A program made the position numbers and the translations under genes. The notes under the pieces were generated by a model that did not search any database, was not told the origin of the DNA, and was given only the letters and a program-made list of their open reading frames with translations. Shown piece after piece: positions 16,339-25,547 of a stretch of DNA of 64,000 nucleotides; within the stretch, counting starts at the first letter, position 1; every line of letters begins with the position of its first letter. Origin of the DNA: Kiritimatiellia bacterium (GTDB taxonomy: Bacteria; Verrucomicrobiota; Kiritimatiellia; JAFGHX01); contig JAFGHX010000193.1 in the NCBI GenBank assembly GCA_016929905.1, forward strand, positions 41,026 through 105,025. Direction: 5' to 3'.

Positions 16339-17751
16339 ATGGCAAACGACTCGCACGGCACCGGACTGCCGAGGCTGAAGGTTTCCGCAAATCGCCGCCA
16401 CATCGTGACCGAAGACGGCCGCCCCTTCTTCTGGCTGGGCGACACGGGCTGGGAACTGATCCATCGCCTGAACCGCGAGGACGCGACCCTCTATCTGGAG
16501 AACCGAGCGGCCAAGGGCTTCACCGTCATTCAGGCGGTCATCGTTTCCGAATGGGGCGGCCTGGAAGTCCCGAACGCGTACGGACAGTGTCCGTTCCGAC
16601 GGAACGATCCGACGCAGCCAGACGAGCGCTACTTCGAGCACGTGGATTTCATCGTGGACAGGGCTGCTTCCCTCGGCCTGTACACGGGGTTACTGCCGAC
16701 GTGGGGCGACAAGGTGAGCAAGTACTGGGGCGAAGGGCCGGAGATCTTCAACCCGAAGAATGCGAGGGTCTACGGCGAGTTCCTGGGCCGGCGCTACCGG
16801 GACAAGCCCGTGGTCTGGATTTCCGGCGGGGATCGGGATCCCAGGGGCTACGAACCAACCTGGATTGCCCTGGCCAGAGGGCTGCGCAAGGGCGACGGCG
16901 GCGCGCACCTGATCACGGGGCATTGGGCGGCCAAAGAGAAGCGCATGAGCACGGACTTCTTCAACGACCAGGACTGGCTGGACGTGAACATGGCCTATTC
17001 CGGGCACCGCTGGATCTTCCCGACCTATGAGTTGATCGGGGCCGGGTACCGCAACAAGCCCGTTCGCCCCGTCCTCGACCCTGAACCGCTCTACGAGAAT
17101 CACCCGTACATCTCGGCGGAGGGCGTCGCGTATCACCAGCGCAAGAAGCAATGGGACGGCATTACGCGGGCCGGCGCGTTTCAGATCCGGCTCGGCGCGT
17201 ATTGGGCGATGCTCGCCGGCGCGTGCGGCCACACGTACGGCTGCAGCGACATCTGGCAATTCTACGATCCCGCTTACCGGAAGGCGCAATACTTCTCCAA
17301 TGTGCCCTGGCAAACGGCCATTCATTTTGAGGGCTCCTACAACATGGGCGTGATGCGCAAGCTGTTCGAAAGCCGGCCCTGGCAGACGCTGATACCTGAC
17401 CCGGCGATGGTGGCCAGGGGGCAAAGGCGGGGCGAAGCGCATATCCAGGCCGCGCGAGCCAGGGACAAGACGTTTGCGATGGCCTATTTTCCATGGGGTG
17501 TGCCGGCATGGATAGACCTCTCGAGCTTCTCAGGCAGACGGATGGTGGCCCACTGGTTCCATCCGCGGCTCGGGACGTGGGAGAAGATCGGCTCGTTCCA
17601 GGCGAAAGGCGTGAAGAGGTTCGTGCCGTCCGTTCCCGAACCGCAGGCCGACCGCGTACTGGTGATCGACGACGAATCGCGCGGCTTCCCCGTGACCGAG
17701 ATCTCGATCCCCGGCGTCCCGCGAACCGTGCTGGAGCAGTGGCCCTACTGA
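16339..17751 (+). CDS. GH140-like glycoside hydrolase (DUF4038 with collagen-binding-like C-domain)
   Basis: A 470-residue protein resembling the DUF4038/GH140 apiosidase family. It has an N-terminal strand HIVTEDGRPFFWLGDTGWEL, the TIM-barrel markers KGFTVIQAVIVSEW, RYRDKPVVWISGGD (the catalytic acid region) and VLDPEPLYENHPY, and a small C-terminal beta domain (AMAYFPWGVPAWIDLSSFSGRRMVAHWFHPRLGTW). GH140 enzymes release apiose from rhamnogalacturonan-II, but the wider family is uncharacterised, so the substrate is open. No signal peptide is visible. ATG 16339 follows GGGAGAG. It is followed by an AraC regulator. Confidence 0.82.
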   Translation: MANDSHGTGLPRLKVSANRRHIVTEDGRPFFWLGDTGWELIHRLNREDATLYLENRAAKGFTVIQAVIVSEWGGLEVPNAYGQCPFRRNDPTQPDERYFEHVDFIVDRAASLGLYTGLLPTWGDKVSKYWGEGPEIFNPKNARVYGEFLGRRYRDKPVVWISGGDRDPRGYEPTWIALARGLRKGDGGAHLITGHWAAKEKRMSTDFFNDQDWLDVNMAYSGHRWIFPTYELIGAGYRNKPVRPVLDPEPLYENHPYISAEGVAYHQRKKQWDGITRAGAFQIRLGAYWAMLAGACGHTYGCSDIWQFYDPAYRKAQYFSNVPWQTAIHFEGSYNMGVMRKLFESRPWQTLIPDPAMVARGQRRGEAHIQAARARDKTFAMAYFPWGVPAWIDLSSFSGRRMVAHWFHPRLGTWEKIGSFQAKGVKRFVPSVPEPQADRVLVIDDESRGFPVTEISIPGVPRTVLEQWPY

Positions 17752-17790
17752 TGCGGATCCCGCCGGAAGACCCGGCGCGGACGGACCCGC

Positions 17791-17847
17791 GCCCTCCAAA
17801 TGCGCACGATAGTGTGTTGGAGGGCAGGCCTCTGTGCCGGCCGCGGA
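17791..17847. repeat. Palindromic repeat (GCCCTCCAA...TTGGAGGGC)
   Basis: Nine-bp inverted ends 17 bases apart, followed by AGGCCTCTGTGCCGG. The right part matches the repeat inserted in the second PIG-L gene; the same arm pair occurs near 37000. Confidence 0.7.
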
Positions 17848-17883
17848 TTTTCTTTCGACGGGCCCTGATGTTCGCGACCGACC

Positions 17884-17921
17884 CGAACGCGCGCGATTCG
17901 CTTGCGAATCGCGCGCGTTCG
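17884..17921. promoter_or_regulatory. 38-base perfect palindrome just upstream of the AraC gene
   Basis: Eighteen-bp perfect arms (left arm CGAACGCGCGCGATTCGC) around TT. It ends 14 bases before ATG 17936. No T-run follows, so it is more likely an operator or attenuating hairpin than a terminator. Confidence 0.7.
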
Positions 17922-17935
17922 GTTAGCATACAGGC

Positions 17936-18757
17936 ATGTCGGACGCAGCCAGTCCAATCCGGGATCTGTGGGGTGCTTACACCGACAGAGGGACGGACTA
18001 CCACGGGAACCCGCACAGGGTCTCATCGCTCATGTGGTACAGCGTGCTGTACGGCGACGTGTGCGTAACGATCGAGGCGCAGGAATTCATCCTGCGAGCG
18101 GAGCAATCGGCACTGATCTCACCGGACAGGGTGAGAGCCTTTCGTTGTCACCGAAAGGCGCCCGGGTATCTCTGGATAACGTTCGAGAACCGATCGCTGC
18201 AGCTTGAGAAGATCTGCGATCGGCCCCTCACATGTACCGACGACATGCTGCCCGATCTCCTCGCCCTGTTCGACGAGTATCAGAAGCCGCTCGAGATCCA
18301 CACCCACGAATTGACATCCGCTCTTCTGACGCGTCTGCTGATGGGCTTCTGCCGCATGGCCGGGAGAGAAGCGAGCATGCCGGACGGCGGCCTGGCCTCG
18401 CCACTCAACGCCGGTATGCGACAGGAGACCGCGGAGCATGCCGACATTTTCATGCGCCGGAACCTGCACACCCGCTGCACACGCTCGGATGTTGCCCGGG
18501 CGCTGAACGTTTCCGTGCCTCACCTTTCGCGGCTGTACCGCAGTGCGACCGGGCAGACCCTGAACGCGCGGCTGGCCGAATTGCGGGTGGAACGGGCCAG
18601 AGAGCTTCTGCTCGGCACCACCATGAGCGTCACGTCGATCACCTATGAGGTGGGACTCACGTCGTTCAGTCATTTCTCCAAGGTCTTCAAGAAGCTCGTC
18701 GGCGTCACGCCCTCCGACTATCGCCGGACCCGAGGCCACGTCCGGCCGCCGGTATGA
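17936..18757 (+). CDS. AraC-family transcriptional regulator
   Basis: A 273-residue AraC/XylS-type activator. The N-terminal cupin-like sensing region (about 1-150) precedes a complete two-helix-turn-helix DNA-binding domain (about 170-265): TRSDVARALNVSVPHLSRLYRSATGQTLNARLAELRVERARELLLGT, then SITYEVGLTSFSHFSKVFKKLVGVTPSDYRR. No clear Shine-Dalgarno precedes ATG 17936, and a long palindrome lies immediately upstream. The following large beta-helix and MttB genes run in the same direction and are likely targets (inference). Confidence 0.9.
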   Translation: MSDAASPIRDLWGAYTDRGTDYHGNPHRVSSLMWYSVLYGDVCVTIEAQEFILRAEQSALISPDRVRAFRCHRKAPGYLWITFENRSLQLEKICDRPLTCTDDMLPDLLALFDEYQKPLEIHTHELTSALLTRLLMGFCRMAGREASMPDGGLASPLNAGMRQETAEHADIFMRRNLHTRCTRSDVARALNVSVPHLSRLYRSATGQTLNARLAELRVERARELLLGTTMSVTSITYEVGLTSFSHFSKVFKKLVGVTPSDYRRTRGHVRPPV

Positions 18758-18849
18758 TCCGATGCCGCTAAAGATTGCTTCTCGCGGGATAGCAGCGGCC
18801 GCGCGACCGTGGTAGCCTTTTGCCGGTGCGATGCAGGGGGGAGGCAATC

Positions 18850-21800
18850 ATGCGACGAGCAGCGAGGGCGCGGACCAACCGTTGGCTGATCGCGGCGTGC
18901 GTTCTTTCGGCGCTTCCCCCGCTGCAGGGCGCGGAAGAGCACGCGCGGCGCGAGCGGTTCGTCGCCATGCACGGCGACGACCGGAACGACGGCGCCTCCT
19001 GGCAAACGGCCTGGCAGACGGTCGGCCACGGGGTCAATCAACTCGGGCCGGGCACGACACTCACGATCGGCCCGGGCGTCTACCGCGAATCGGTGCGCCG
19101 AACCGGCCTGTGCGGTACGGCGCGGGCGCCGATCGTGATCCGCGCCCGCTTCCCGGGCACGGCGGTGCTTTCCGGCTTCATCCGCGTCGGCGGGTTCCGG
19201 CGGATGCCCGGCAAGACCTACACCTGGGTGGCCGACCTGCCGACCGACACGATCCCGGATTCCGCCGTGGTCGTTCGCCCGGATACGGGGCGCCGCCTGC
19301 GCGAAGTGCCGGGGCCGGATATCGTGGAACTGGTCCTGCAATCCTTCGCCATCGACCGGGCCGCCGGCAAGCTCTATGTGCGGTGCGCCGACGGGCGGCC
19401 GCCGGGCGAGCGCGGCGTGCTGCTCGCCGTGCGGGAACGGGGGCTCTGGTTTCCAGACTCCGTCGAAAACGGCGAGCGGACCGGCCCCGCGCACCTCACC
19501 ATCGACGGGCTCGAAGTGCGCGGGTTCGCCCAGGAAGGTATCCGGCTGCGCTCGCCCCGGGACGTGACGATCCAGGACTGCGTGGTGCACGACTGCGCCT
19601 ACGGGATCCTCATCAAGCGGGAGGCACTCCGCACGCGCGTGCTGCGCTGCGACGTGTTCGGGAACCAATCGCACTATTTCGAATCGGCCAACATCCAGTT
19701 CAACTGCAAGACCGTGAACTGCGCGGTACGCGACTGCCGCGTGCACGATTCGGATTCCTACGGATTGCGCACGTACTATGAGGGATGGGGCCGCTTCGAG
19801 GAGTCCGACTCGCCGACCGTCTTCGAACGCAACATCATCTGGAACTGCCAGAACTGCGCGATCGGGTTCAAGGGCGGCATGAGCAAGCAGGCGACGGCGC
19901 GCGGCAACGTCGTGCTCGGTTGGGGCCTGTATATCCCGGTAAAGGCGTACAATACGTTCTCGGGCGACGCACGCAGCAAGACGGACGTCGGCAACCTCTA
20001 CTTCGGCAACAGCGGGCGGGCGGACGTGTTGACCGGCCCGGGCTTCGTCGACCCGGAGAACCTCGATTACCGGCTGCAATCGGACAGCCCGGCGCGCGGC
20101 AAAGGGCCGGACGGCACGGATCTCGGCGCGTATCCGTATCGTGGCGACGTCTTCTTCGTCAAGCCCGACGGCGATGATTCCCGGCCGGGCACCAGTCTCG
20201 CCGGCGCCTGGCGCACCCTGGCCCACGCCGGCCGACAGGCGCGGCCGGGCCACACCGTGCTGGTCGCAGCCGGCACCTACAACGAGCCGCTCCGCCCCGC
20301 GGTTTCGGGAACGAAGGAACAGCCGATCGTCTTTCGGGCACGCGGCCGCGACCGCGTGGTGATCGAAGGACGCGGCACGCTGCTGGACGGGGTCGACCTG
20401 ACCGCCCGCTCGTACGTACGTGTCGAAGGCTTCACGGTACAGGGCTGCGGGGAAGCGGGCATCCGGCTCGGCGGGCCGGGCAGCGCCGGGCTAGCGGCGG
20501 TCCGTTGCACGGCCTACGCCAACGGCGGCTACGGCGTACTCGCCGGCCCCGACACCGCCGGGCTGCTCGTTCAGCGCTGCACCATAGTGGCCAACGCCAG
20601 GGCCGGCGTGCGGCTGGCCGGGCCCAGCCGTTCGGCGCGCATCGAGCAAAGCATCATGGCCGACAACGCCGCCGCGCAAATCCGGCTCGACTCCGCGGAC
20701 CATCGCGAGCTGTATGTGGACCATAACGCCTACGATCTGCCGGCACAACAGCCGGCGGCACTGGGCGTGTACGCCGGCAAGAGCACCACCACGCTTGACC
20801 ACTGGCGCGCGCTCGCCGGTGCTGACCATCAGAGCATCAGCGCCGATCCGCGCCTGCTTAACCCGCGCGAGGGCGATTTCCGGCTCGCCGCAGACAGCCC
20901 GTGCCGAAACGCGGGCCTCGGTTTCTACGACATCGGCGCCGGCCGAGGGGACGCGGCCAATGCCACGTTCCGGATTGATCGGATCGAGGTTCGCGGCGTC
21001 ACCGCCTCGACCGCCACGATCACCTGGTGGACACCCGAGCGCGAGGGCAACACGCAGATCGAGTACGGCACCGACCCGGAACCGGGCCAGCGCAGGGAGC
21101 ACCTCTACGAATACTCGGCTTTCCATCATGCCGCGCTGACCGGGCTCGAGCCCGATACCACCTACTACTACCGGGTCGGCACCGGGCGCGGCCGCGTGTT
21201 TCACACCAACCCCGGCCTGGCGCGCGCGGAAGAACTGGCCCCGACGGACCAGGTCGTCTCGGAGGTGCGCAGCTTCCGCACCGCGCGCGTGGATCCGCCG
21301 CCCCGGACCTACTACGTCTCCGCAACGGTGGGCCGCGAGACGAACGACGGGCTCGCACCGGACCATGCCTTCAAGCGGATCGAACAGGCGGCCGCGCGCG
21401 CGGCGGCCGGCGACACCGTGATCATTGAACCCGGCACCTACCGTGAATGGCTCATCCCGTTGAGTTCCGGCACGGCGGACCGCCCCATCACCTTCAAGTC
21501 GGCAGGCTGGGCGCCCGTCATCCTGGAAGGCAAGCTGGTCGCGGAGAGCCTGATCCGCCTGGTCGGCGTCAGGCATATCCGGTTTCAGGGGTTCCATCTG
21601 CACGGGATCAAAGGCCACAAGTACCGTGGGTACGGGGCCGGCGCGAGCGGCATGGTCTGGATCGACAAAGCGAGTGACATCCGGTTCCGATACTGCTTCT
21701 TCGACGGGCGCGGCAGCTATGCCCAGCACGGGATACGCTGCGCCAAAGAGGACGCGGCGCATGCGAGGCTGGTCGTGGAAGACTGCGCGTTCCTCGCGAT

Positions 21801-22371
21801 GAGTCAGACGTTCGTCATGCGCCGGCAGGCGGCTGAGTTCAACCACTGCGTGTTCGGGATCAGCTACTTCGGCAATATCCGCTCCCTCACGCCGGACGCC
21901 CGGATCCGGATCCGCAACTGCATCGCGACCGGCGCCATCCAGGAGAAGATGCACGAATACGGCTATCTGGTCCGGCTCCTGGCCGACGCCTCGCATGTGG
22001 AGTCGGACTACAACGGGTACTGGCGCCAGCCCTACGACACACACAAGTGGATCGCGATCCTCAACGACGATAGCACGGCCATGGAATTCAACACCAAGGT
22101 TGCCACCCTCTACAAGGACGACGACGGCCTCCCGAACTGGCGCCGCGATACCGGGAACGACGCGCACAGCGTCCTGGGCCGGCCCGACTTCATCACCTAC
22201 AAGGGCACCGACGGCTGGCCCGCCGGCAAGCGGTTCGACACGTGTGAAGATCCCGAAACGGCGAACAAGGTGACGTGGCTCGACGATTTCCGGCTCGGAC
22301 CGAACAGCGATTTCAAGGGCAAGGGCGAAAACGGCGCCGATCTGGGCATTCGGTTCCCGGAAGAACCGTGA
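18850..22371 (+). CDS. Secreted multidomain right-handed beta-helix protein
   Basis: A 1173-residue exported protein with an N-terminal signal (RWLIAACVLSALPPLQGAEE). It has three parts. A DUF1565-like/beta-helix region opens each time with the strand-turn motif FVAMHGDDRNDGASWQTAW or VFFVKPDGDDSRPGTSLAGAWRTL (residues about 30-700). A fibronectin-III/purple-acid-phosphatase-like beta-sandwich follows (ASTATITWWTPEREGNTQIEYG, LEPDTTYYYRVG; about 705-810). A third beta-helix begins TYYVSATVGRETNDG (about 820-1170). Such helices act as polysaccharide lyases or hydrolases, or bind pectin-like glycans; no single catalytic set can be assigned. ATG 18850 has GGGGGAGG upstream. The MttB gene follows after 52 bases. 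Confidence 0.88.
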   Translation: MRRAARARTNRWLIAACVLSALPPLQGAEEHARRERFVAMHGDDRNDGASWQTAWQTVGHGVNQLGPGTTLTIGPGVYRESVRRTGLCGTARAPIVIRARFPGTAVLSGFIRVGGFRRMPGKTYTWVADLPTDTIPDSAVVVRPDTGRRLREVPGPDIVELVLQSFAIDRAAGKLYVRCADGRPPGERGVLLAVRERGLWFPDSVENGERTGPAHLTIDGLEVRGFAQEGIRLRSPRDVTIQDCVVHDCAYGILIKREALRTRVLRCDVFGNQSHYFESANIQFNCKTVNCAVRDCRVHDSDSYGLRTYYEGWGRFEESDSPTVFERNIIWNCQNCAIGFKGGMSKQATARGNVVLGWGLYIPVKAYNTFSGDARSKTDVGNLYFGNSGRADVLTGPGFVDPENLDYRLQSDSPARGKGPDGTDLGAYPYRGDVFFVKPDGDDSRPGTSLAGAWRTLAHAGRQARPGHTVLVAAGTYNEPLRPAVSGTKEQPIVFRARGRDRVVIEGRGTLLDGVDLTARSYVRVEGFTVQGCGEAGIRLGGPGSAGLAAVRCTAYANGGYGVLAGPDTAGLLVQRCTIVANARAGVRLAGPSRSARIEQSIMADNAAAQIRLDSADHRELYVDHNAYDLPAQQPAALGVYAGKSTTTLDHWRALAGADHQSISADPRLLNPREGDFRLAADSPCRNAGLGFYDIGAGRGDAANATFRIDRIEVRGVTASTATITWWTPEREGNTQIEYGTDPEPGQRREHLYEYSAFHHAALTGLEPDTTYYYRVGTGRGRVFHTNPGLARAEELAPTDQVVSEVRSFRTARVDPPPRTYYVSATVGRETNDGLAPDHAFKRIEQAAARAAAGDTVIIEPGTYREWLIPLSSGTADRPITFKSAGWAPVILEGKLVAESLIRLVGVRHIRFQGFHLHGIKGHKYRGYGAGASGMVWIDKASDIRFRYCFFDGRGSYAQHGIRCAKEDAAHARLVVEDCAFLAMSQTFVMRRQAAEFNHCVFGISYFGNIRSLTPDARIRIRNCIATGAIQEKMHEYGYLVRLLADASHVESDYNGYWRQPYDTHKWIAILNDDSTAMEFNTKVATLYKDDDGLPNWRRDTGNDAHSVLGRPDFITYKGTDGWPAGKRFDTCEDPETANKVTWLDDFRLGPNSDFKGKGENGADLGIRFPEEP

Positions 22372-22423
22372 GGCGAACGTTGCAGGCAGCCCGAGTAGGC
22401 CGGGCGGGCGGAGGAGGCGAATT

Positions 22424-23851
22424 GTGAACCATCTTCTGAAGACCCAAAGGAACCTCTTGCCGCGGGACACTCTGGACCAGATGCACCAAGCGGCCGTCCG
22501 CATCCTGCACCAGACGGGGATCGCCGTGCAGCACGAAGCGGTGGCGAAGGCGATTGCCGGGCGGCCCGGGTTCGAGCTCAGGGAGGGCCGGGTCTGCATT
22601 TCACCGGAGAAGGTCGAAGCCGTACGGCAGACTTTCCCCCCGTCCATCGTGAAGACCGACGACTACCACGCCGAGACTCCCGTCCGCTACACATGCGGGG
22701 TGGGCAGCCTTCCTTTCTACATCGTTGACCGGGACGGCGCCACGGTGCGCCCGTTCACGCGCGCCGACGTAATCGACGGCTGCAAGCTGGTGAGCGTCCT
22801 GAACCGCGAACGGGGGCTGCTGGGCGTCACGACGGGCACCGCCGCGGATGTCCCGATCGCGCTGCAGCCCATCGAGCACTTCATGATCACCGCGCGCTAT
22901 TCGCCGGCCGGCGGCGTGCCGGGACAATGGTACGACATTCCGACCGCGGAAATCCTGCTCGAAATGCAGAGGGTGTACAGCCGGCCGTTCAAGGGTAGCA
23001 TCTGGAGCCCAAGCCCTCTGATCCTGGGCGGGTCCGGGCTGGACATCCTGTGGCATTTCCGGGCCCAGGCCCAGAGCATCTCGGTGGCGTCGATGCCCAT
23101 GATGGGCATGACCGCGCCCTGCGGGCTTGTCGCCGCCTATACCCAGGGCGTTGCCGAATGCCTGGGTGGCGCCGCGATCCTGCATGAACTTCTGCCCCAG
23201 CTTCCCATCACGATCCACCCGCGCGCGCTGCCGGCCGATCCGCGCACGGGCGCCATGGTCATGGGCACGCCCGAATGGGATCTGTTCGACGTGATGCACC
23301 GCGACGTGCACAACTACTACGGGTTCGAACGGGAAGCCAAGGTGCTGCACACGATGGCGTCCGTGCCCAATGCGCAGGCGGCGGCCGAACACGGGGCGTC
23401 GGCCATGCTCGGCATGCTCTACGGCTGCCGCGTGTTCGGGACGCTGGGCCAACTCGCGATTGACGAGGTGTTCAGCCCGGTCATGCTCATGGTGGACCTG
23501 GACATTCTCGACCATACGGCCAGAATTGCGAGTGGCGCGTTTCCCGCCGAGGGGCTCGGTTTCGAGGAAATTCCCGGCGTGGTGGACGAGGTGATCAACG
23601 GGAAACTGATCTTCGCCGAACACATCTCGACCGTGACGAACTTCCGCAGCCAGTACCTTCGGCCCGAACTCTTCCAGCGCCTGGGCCGATCCGCCTGGGT
23701 CCAGGCCGGCCGGCCGGATATCCTGAAGGATGCACAAGCCCGGATCGACGCGCTGACGGCCGAATATGAGTACGAACCGCCACCCGAGATCATCGCGGAA
23801 CTTGAACGGATTTATGAGAGAAGCAAGAAGACGCTGGGGCTGGCGGCATGA
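22424..23851 (+). CDS. MttB/MtgB-family methylamine methyltransferase homologue (non-pyrrolysine)
   Basis: A 475-residue member of the trimethylamine methyltransferase (MttB) family. These transfer a methyl group from a quaternary or tertiary amine to a cobalamin-binding protein. Typical stretches are ILHQTGIAVQHEAV, CISPEKVEAVRQTFP, FYIVDRDGATVRPFTRADV, and MLGMLYGCRVFGTLGQLAIDEVFSPVMLMVDLDILDHTARI. There is no in-frame amber codon, so it belongs to the non-pyrrolysine (MtgB-like) branch that uses glycine betaine-type substrates. It starts with GTG 22424 after GGAGGAGG. No corrinoid protein or reductive activase is encoded nearby, so partners must be elsewhere. Confidence 0.88.
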   Translation: MNHLLKTQRNLLPRDTLDQMHQAAVRILHQTGIAVQHEAVAKAIAGRPGFELREGRVCISPEKVEAVRQTFPPSIVKTDDYHAETPVRYTCGVGSLPFYIVDRDGATVRPFTRADVIDGCKLVSVLNRERGLLGVTTGTAADVPIALQPIEHFMITARYSPAGGVPGQWYDIPTAEILLEMQRVYSRPFKGSIWSPSPLILGGSGLDILWHFRAQAQSISVASMPMMGMTAPCGLVAAYTQGVAECLGGAAILHELLPQLPITIHPRALPADPRTGAMVMGTPEWDLFDVMHRDVHNYYGFEREAKVLHTMASVPNAQAAAEHGASAMLGMLYGCRVFGTLGQLAIDEVFSPVMLMVDLDILDHTARIASGAFPAEGLGFEEIPGVVDEVINGKLIFAEHISTVTNFRSQYLRPELFQRLGRSAWVQAGRPDILKDAQARIDALTAEYEYEPPPEIIAELERIYERSKKTLGLAA

Positions 23852-23903
23852 CGTGTCGGTGTGGAATGACCTCCGCGGTGGGGCGCGCGTCCTAGTCGGA
23901 CAC

Positions 23904-23998
23904 TCGTCCTCGTCCTCGAAAAACACTCGAGAACTCGAGGCTCCTCCTTCGCCGGGCGTACGGCGGAGGCAAGCGGAGGACGAAGGACGAGGACGACC
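23904..23998. repeat. Imperfect inverted repeat of CGTCCT units with CTCGAG core
   Basis: TCGTCCTCGTCCTCG at the left and GGACGAAGGACGAGGAC at the right, flanking ACTCGAGAACTCGAGG. It lies in the convergent gap between the MttB and ATPase genes and may act as a two-way transcription stop. CTCGAGAAC is shared with the 12-bp tandem repeats. Confidence 0.6.
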
Positions 23999-24057
23999 AC
24001 CGGTGGGGCGTCTGCCCCGGCCCGTTCTGCGAAGTACGGGGGGCAACGGGGTCAATA

Positions 24058-25188
24058 TCAGACACCGAGGACGCCTGCGAACAACGTGACGGGAAGGACG
24101 CGTGCCCGCACCCCAGCAACTTCATAGTCCCGCTCGCCCGCATGGACCTGGTAGAAGCGCGGAATGCCGGTTCGTTCGGCGAAATACGCAATGTTTCGGC
24201 TCAGCTCCTGTGCGCCCGTTTTGCATTCGACCGCAAACATCGGCTTGCGGTTGCGCACCACAACGAAATCCAGCTCCCGGCGCTGGGCATCACGCACAAA
24301 TCTCAATTCCATCCGATCCCCCTCCTGATCCTCCGCGCGGTGACAGTACTTGAGCAGATTCGAGGCTACCAAGTTCTCAAACCGCGCCGATGGATCCTCG
24401 CAGAGCGACCAGTCCCACATGTACAGCTTCCTTTCCTTCTTCGCCGCCCGAAGCTTCGGCAACCCGTAGGGTTGGATTCGGAAACAGAAATAGAGACTCT
24501 CCAGTATGGTCACCCAGCGGTCAGCGGTCTCGAACGCAACCGACAAGTCCCCTCTCAGGTTGTTGATCGAGAGCGGAGCCCCGACACGGTCAGGCAACAC
24601 CTGCGCAAGCAGATCCAGTTGCGACACTTCCTTCACGTGTTCCAGATTGACCAGATCGTCCTGAATCACTCGGCTCTGGCGTTCCCGTTGCCATCGCTTC
24701 CAGTGCCGAAGACTCCCCTTCAGGAAAGGTTCGGGAAATCCGCCGAATCGAAGCAAGTGCTCCAGATCGGACCGTGTCGGCTTGCCGCTGATCTCGTGCA
24801 GAGACAGCGGATGCAGACGGTGATAATGGTAGCGGCCCTGGAGCGAGTCGCCGCCTCTTCGGTAATGATCAAGTTTCGCGGAACCCGTGATGAGAAAACG
24901 CGTGCTCGATTTGTTCAGGTCATAGAAGCCTTTCACCAGGTTGCGCCATGCCTTGTATTTGTGTATTTCGTCCAGAATGACCAGAGGCTCGTCACTGGGC
25001 AGAGCGCCCTGAAGAAGCGTTCTCCGCGCCGCCCGTGCATCCCAGTTCAGGTAAGCCGGATGCTTCTCGCTTCCGTTCTCGAGCAATCCCAGGGCCAGAG
25101 TGGTCTTGCCGACCTGGCGGGGACCGCCCAGGAAGACCATCTTCTCTTCCAGATCCGCGGCAACGGCGCCCTCAAGATACCGTTTCAT
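24058..25188 (-). CDS. AAA ATPase with C-terminal DUF4143/PD-(D/E)XK-like domain
   Basis: A 376-residue paralogue of the gene at 10117. Walker A is GGPRQVGKTTLALGL (about residue 21), Walker B LVILDEIHKYKAW, and the sensor-like FLITGSAKLDHYRRGGDS. The C-terminal nuclease-like part reads ELDFVVVRNRKPMFAVECKTGAQELS, with the D...E-x-K pattern of PD-(D/E)XK folds. The function of the family is not established. ATG 25188 has GGAGGCGAA upstream. Its promoter lies in a markedly A+T-rich patch with an inverted repeat, unlike anything else here, suggesting lateral acquisition together with its control region. Confidence 0.88.
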   Translation of the reverse strand: MKRYLEGAVAADLEEKMVFLGGPRQVGKTTLALGLLENGSEKHPAYLNWDARAARRTLLQGALPSDEPLVILDEIHKYKAWRNLVKGFYDLNKSSTRFLITGSAKLDHYRRGGDSLQGRYHYHRLHPLSLHEISGKPTRSDLEHLLRFGGFPEPFLKGSLRHWKRWQRERQSRVIQDDLVNLEHVKEVSQLDLLAQVLPDRVGAPLSINNLRGDLSVAFETADRWVTILESLYFCFRIQPYGLPKLRAAKKERKLYMWDWSLCEDPSARFENLVASNLLKYCHRAEDQEGDRMELRFVRDAQRRELDFVVVRNRKPMFAVECKTGAQELSRNIAYFAERTGIPRFYQVHAGERDYEVAGVRARVLPVTLFAGVLGV

Positions 25189-25220
25189 TTCGCCTCCAAT
25201 ACGTGAATAAACTCGATGTA

Positions 25221-25253
25221 ACTCTAATATATACATGCATAAATTAGAGTCAA
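25221..25253 (-). promoter_or_regulatory. Promoter with overlapping inverted repeat for the ATPase gene
   Basis: Minus strand TTGACT (25248-25253), 16 bases, TATATT (25226-25231). Eight-bp arms ACTCTAAT (25221-25228) and ATTAGAGT (25243-25250) overlap both elements, so a repressor site is likely. Confidence 0.65.
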
Positions 25254-25443
25254 GTCTAATTTTCCCGACGCTTATGCGGGAGGAGGCGGAGCATAGATGA
25301 TCAATGGGGTATCGGTGGCTCATCGTCGTACTCCTGATCGTACTCGCCTGCCCGACGAAGCCACGAAGGGCGTAGTCGGGTCGAATACGTGCCGGCGTCG
25401 TGCCCACGCCTTCGAGGCTCTCCGCCCTCCCGCACACTCCTAA

Positions 25444-25529
25444 CCCGCATGATTCATGAGCCATCTGCTGCCTGCCCGCCCTCCCTCTGGTCGGGGGCAG
25501 GCAGCGACGGAGTTCATGAATCATGCGGG
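25444..25529. repeat. Large nested inverted repeat
   Basis: Outer 16-bp perfect arms CCCGCATGATTCATGA, and inner 11-bp arms GCTGCCTGCCC, with a 17-base loop. It ends just before the decayed amidohydrolase. The rest of 25254-25547 shows nothing I can name. Confidence 0.85.
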
Positions 25530-25547
25530 CTAATTCGGCACGCGCGG

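Noticed and set aside
20491..22647. A 718-codon minus-strand frame opposite the secreted beta-helix and MttB genes
   Set aside because: It crosses two convincing plus-strand genes and has shadow composition.
22424..23851. Pyrrolysine-containing trimethylamine methyltransferase
   Set aside because: No in-frame TAG and no pyrrolysine genes; the frame is continuous as in the non-pyrrolysine branch.
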